Below, one piece after another: positions 63,587-64,000 of a stretch of DNA of 64,000 nt (position 1 is its first letter; each line of letters opens with the position of its first letter). A program made the position numbers and the translations under genes. Source of the DNA: an uncultured Alphaproteobacteria bacterium (GTDB lineage: Bacteria; Pseudomonadota; Alphaproteobacteria; MPNO01; UBA2964); NCBI GenBank assembly GCA_943787225.1, contig CALSLP010000002.1, positions 462,648 through 526,647 on the forward strand, read 5' to 3'. Under the pieces are notes generated by a model. That model did no database searches and was not told the DNA's origin. It saw only the letters and a list, made by a program, of their open reading frames with translations.

Positions 63587-64000
63587 CAGGAAGCCTGGTG
63601 CCTGACCCAGCCAGCGATACTGAAAACCGGACGGATTACTGGAAAAACCGCAGCCCCGGCTGGACGGCAGCAGCCAGTGACCCAAAACCAAATGACGACA
63701 CGTTTAATCTCCGCTTGATAGAAGAAATCGGCATTTCTCCTGACATGAATGTCCTGGATATCGCGTCCGGAACAGGGGATCCGGCCATAACAATCGCGGG
63801 AAAGCTCGATACAGGAACCGTGACCGCCTGCGACATGACATCTGAGATGCTGGCAGTCGCCGCTGCACGAGCAGCAAAGCTATCGATAAGCAATTTACGC
63901 ATTACGGCTGGCAACATGATTGCCCTGCCCTTTCCCGACAGTACATTCGATGCCGTATCCAGCCGCAATGGCCTCATGTTTCCCGACGACAAAACCGGCT
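63553..64000 (+). CDS. SAM-dependent methyltransferase, C-terminus cut by window edge
   Basis: The first 149 residues of a class I methyltransferase, running off the right edge. It starts MDAPDRLGKSVTG inside the end of the S24 gene (34-base overlap), with DYWKNRSPGWTAAASDP as a UbiE-like N-terminal block. Motif I is VLDIASGTGDPAITIAGKL, post-I is VTACDMTSEMLAVAAARA, motif II NLRITAGNMIALPFPDSTFD and motif III VSSRNGLMFPDD. This is the UbiE/Methyltransf_11 group. The substrate is not evident. Confidence 0.8.
   Translation, partial: MDAPDRLGKSVTGSLVPDPASDTENRTDYWKNRSPGWTAAASDPKPNDDTFNLRLIEEIGISPDMNVLDIASGTGDPAITIAGKLDTGTVTACDMTSEMLAVAAARAAKLSISNLRITAGNMIALPFPDSTFDAVSSRNGLMFPDDKTG

Noticed and set aside
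1..64000. tRNA, rRNA, CRISPR arrays, insertion sequences, prophage or defence genes
   Set aside because: No cloverleaf, ribosomal core, regular repeat array, transposase, capsid/terminase or known defence motif was found in genes or gaps.

Overview
The window is a 64-kb piece of an alphaproteobacterial chromosome. The class-level call rests on gene order and content: accA-xerD-(unknown membrane genes)-aroK-aroB, mutT-argJ-secA, rpmB, the DUF4167/prmC/prfA/hemA/hisS run, ptsP-lysC-ubiG, a RodZ-like protein, quinone-type PyrD, and an NDUFAF5/BioC-like methyltransferase beside comF and grxC. This layout resembles Rhodospirillales-like or related marine and soil orders, but no 16S or tRNA gene is present to go below class level. 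No insertion sequence, prophage, CRISPR array, rRNA or tRNA was seen, and no gap between genes exceeds about 300 bp.

Positions 1-15,810 form the accessory part. Two alpha/beta hydrolases on the minus strand (the first cut by the window edge) face a plus-strand metal-uptake locus. That locus is headed by a perfect Zur-type operator and encodes a small exported His/Cys protein, an outer-membrane barrel, a ZnuA-like binding protein and a ZnuB-like permease, but no ATPase. A plus-strand catabolic run follows: gamma-glutamyltransferase-family hydrolase, amidohydrolase, D-threonine-aldolase-like PLP enzyme, and NDP-forming acyl-CoA synthetase, ending at a clear hairpin terminator. Converging on it is a second catabolic operon: an acyl-CoA synthetase paralogue broken by two single-base frameshifts, an acyl-CoA dehydrogenase, and an enoyl-CoA hydratase with a histone-H1-like lysine/alanine tail.

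Positions 16,000-23,700 hold an M23 endopeptidase, a Wzy-like membrane protein, an unknown acidic/basic protein, a 3-hydroxyisobutyrate-dehydrogenase-family enzyme, clpB (with an apparent +1 frameshift near its N-terminus) and a DUF4167 protein. Positions 23,900-34,300 are a mainly minus-strand core block: prmC-prfA-hemA-hisS-rodZ-like-ptsP-lysC, with ubiG divergent. Positions 34,300-47,200 contain small redox, uptake and metabolic genes (DUF1178, grxC, comF, a four-rhodanese protein, mutT, argJ), then secA, accA and xerD. Positions 47,000-54,100 contain a 652-codon exported protein of unknown function preceded by an overlapping 46-residue membrane protein, then aroK-aroB, a CNNM/CorC-type transporter, DUF2889, a J-domain protein and rpmB.

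Positions 54,200-64,000 contain a TetA-like exporter, a 1080-residue membrane-anchored coiled-coil protein built from 25-29-residue repeats, a HAD-IIA hydrolase, a membrane-bound EAL protein resembling TipF with a CtrA-like box upstream, pyrD, sufE, a LexA-type S24 regulator, and a methyltransferase cut by the right edge.

Most of the window is ordinary. The parts that best deserve follow-up are the Zur-box locus lacking an ATPase, the coiled-coil/EAL pair that could be a cell-polarity module, the overlapping 46-aa/632-aa membrane genes between xerD and aroK, and the three single-base frameshifts, which may be real or sequence errors.
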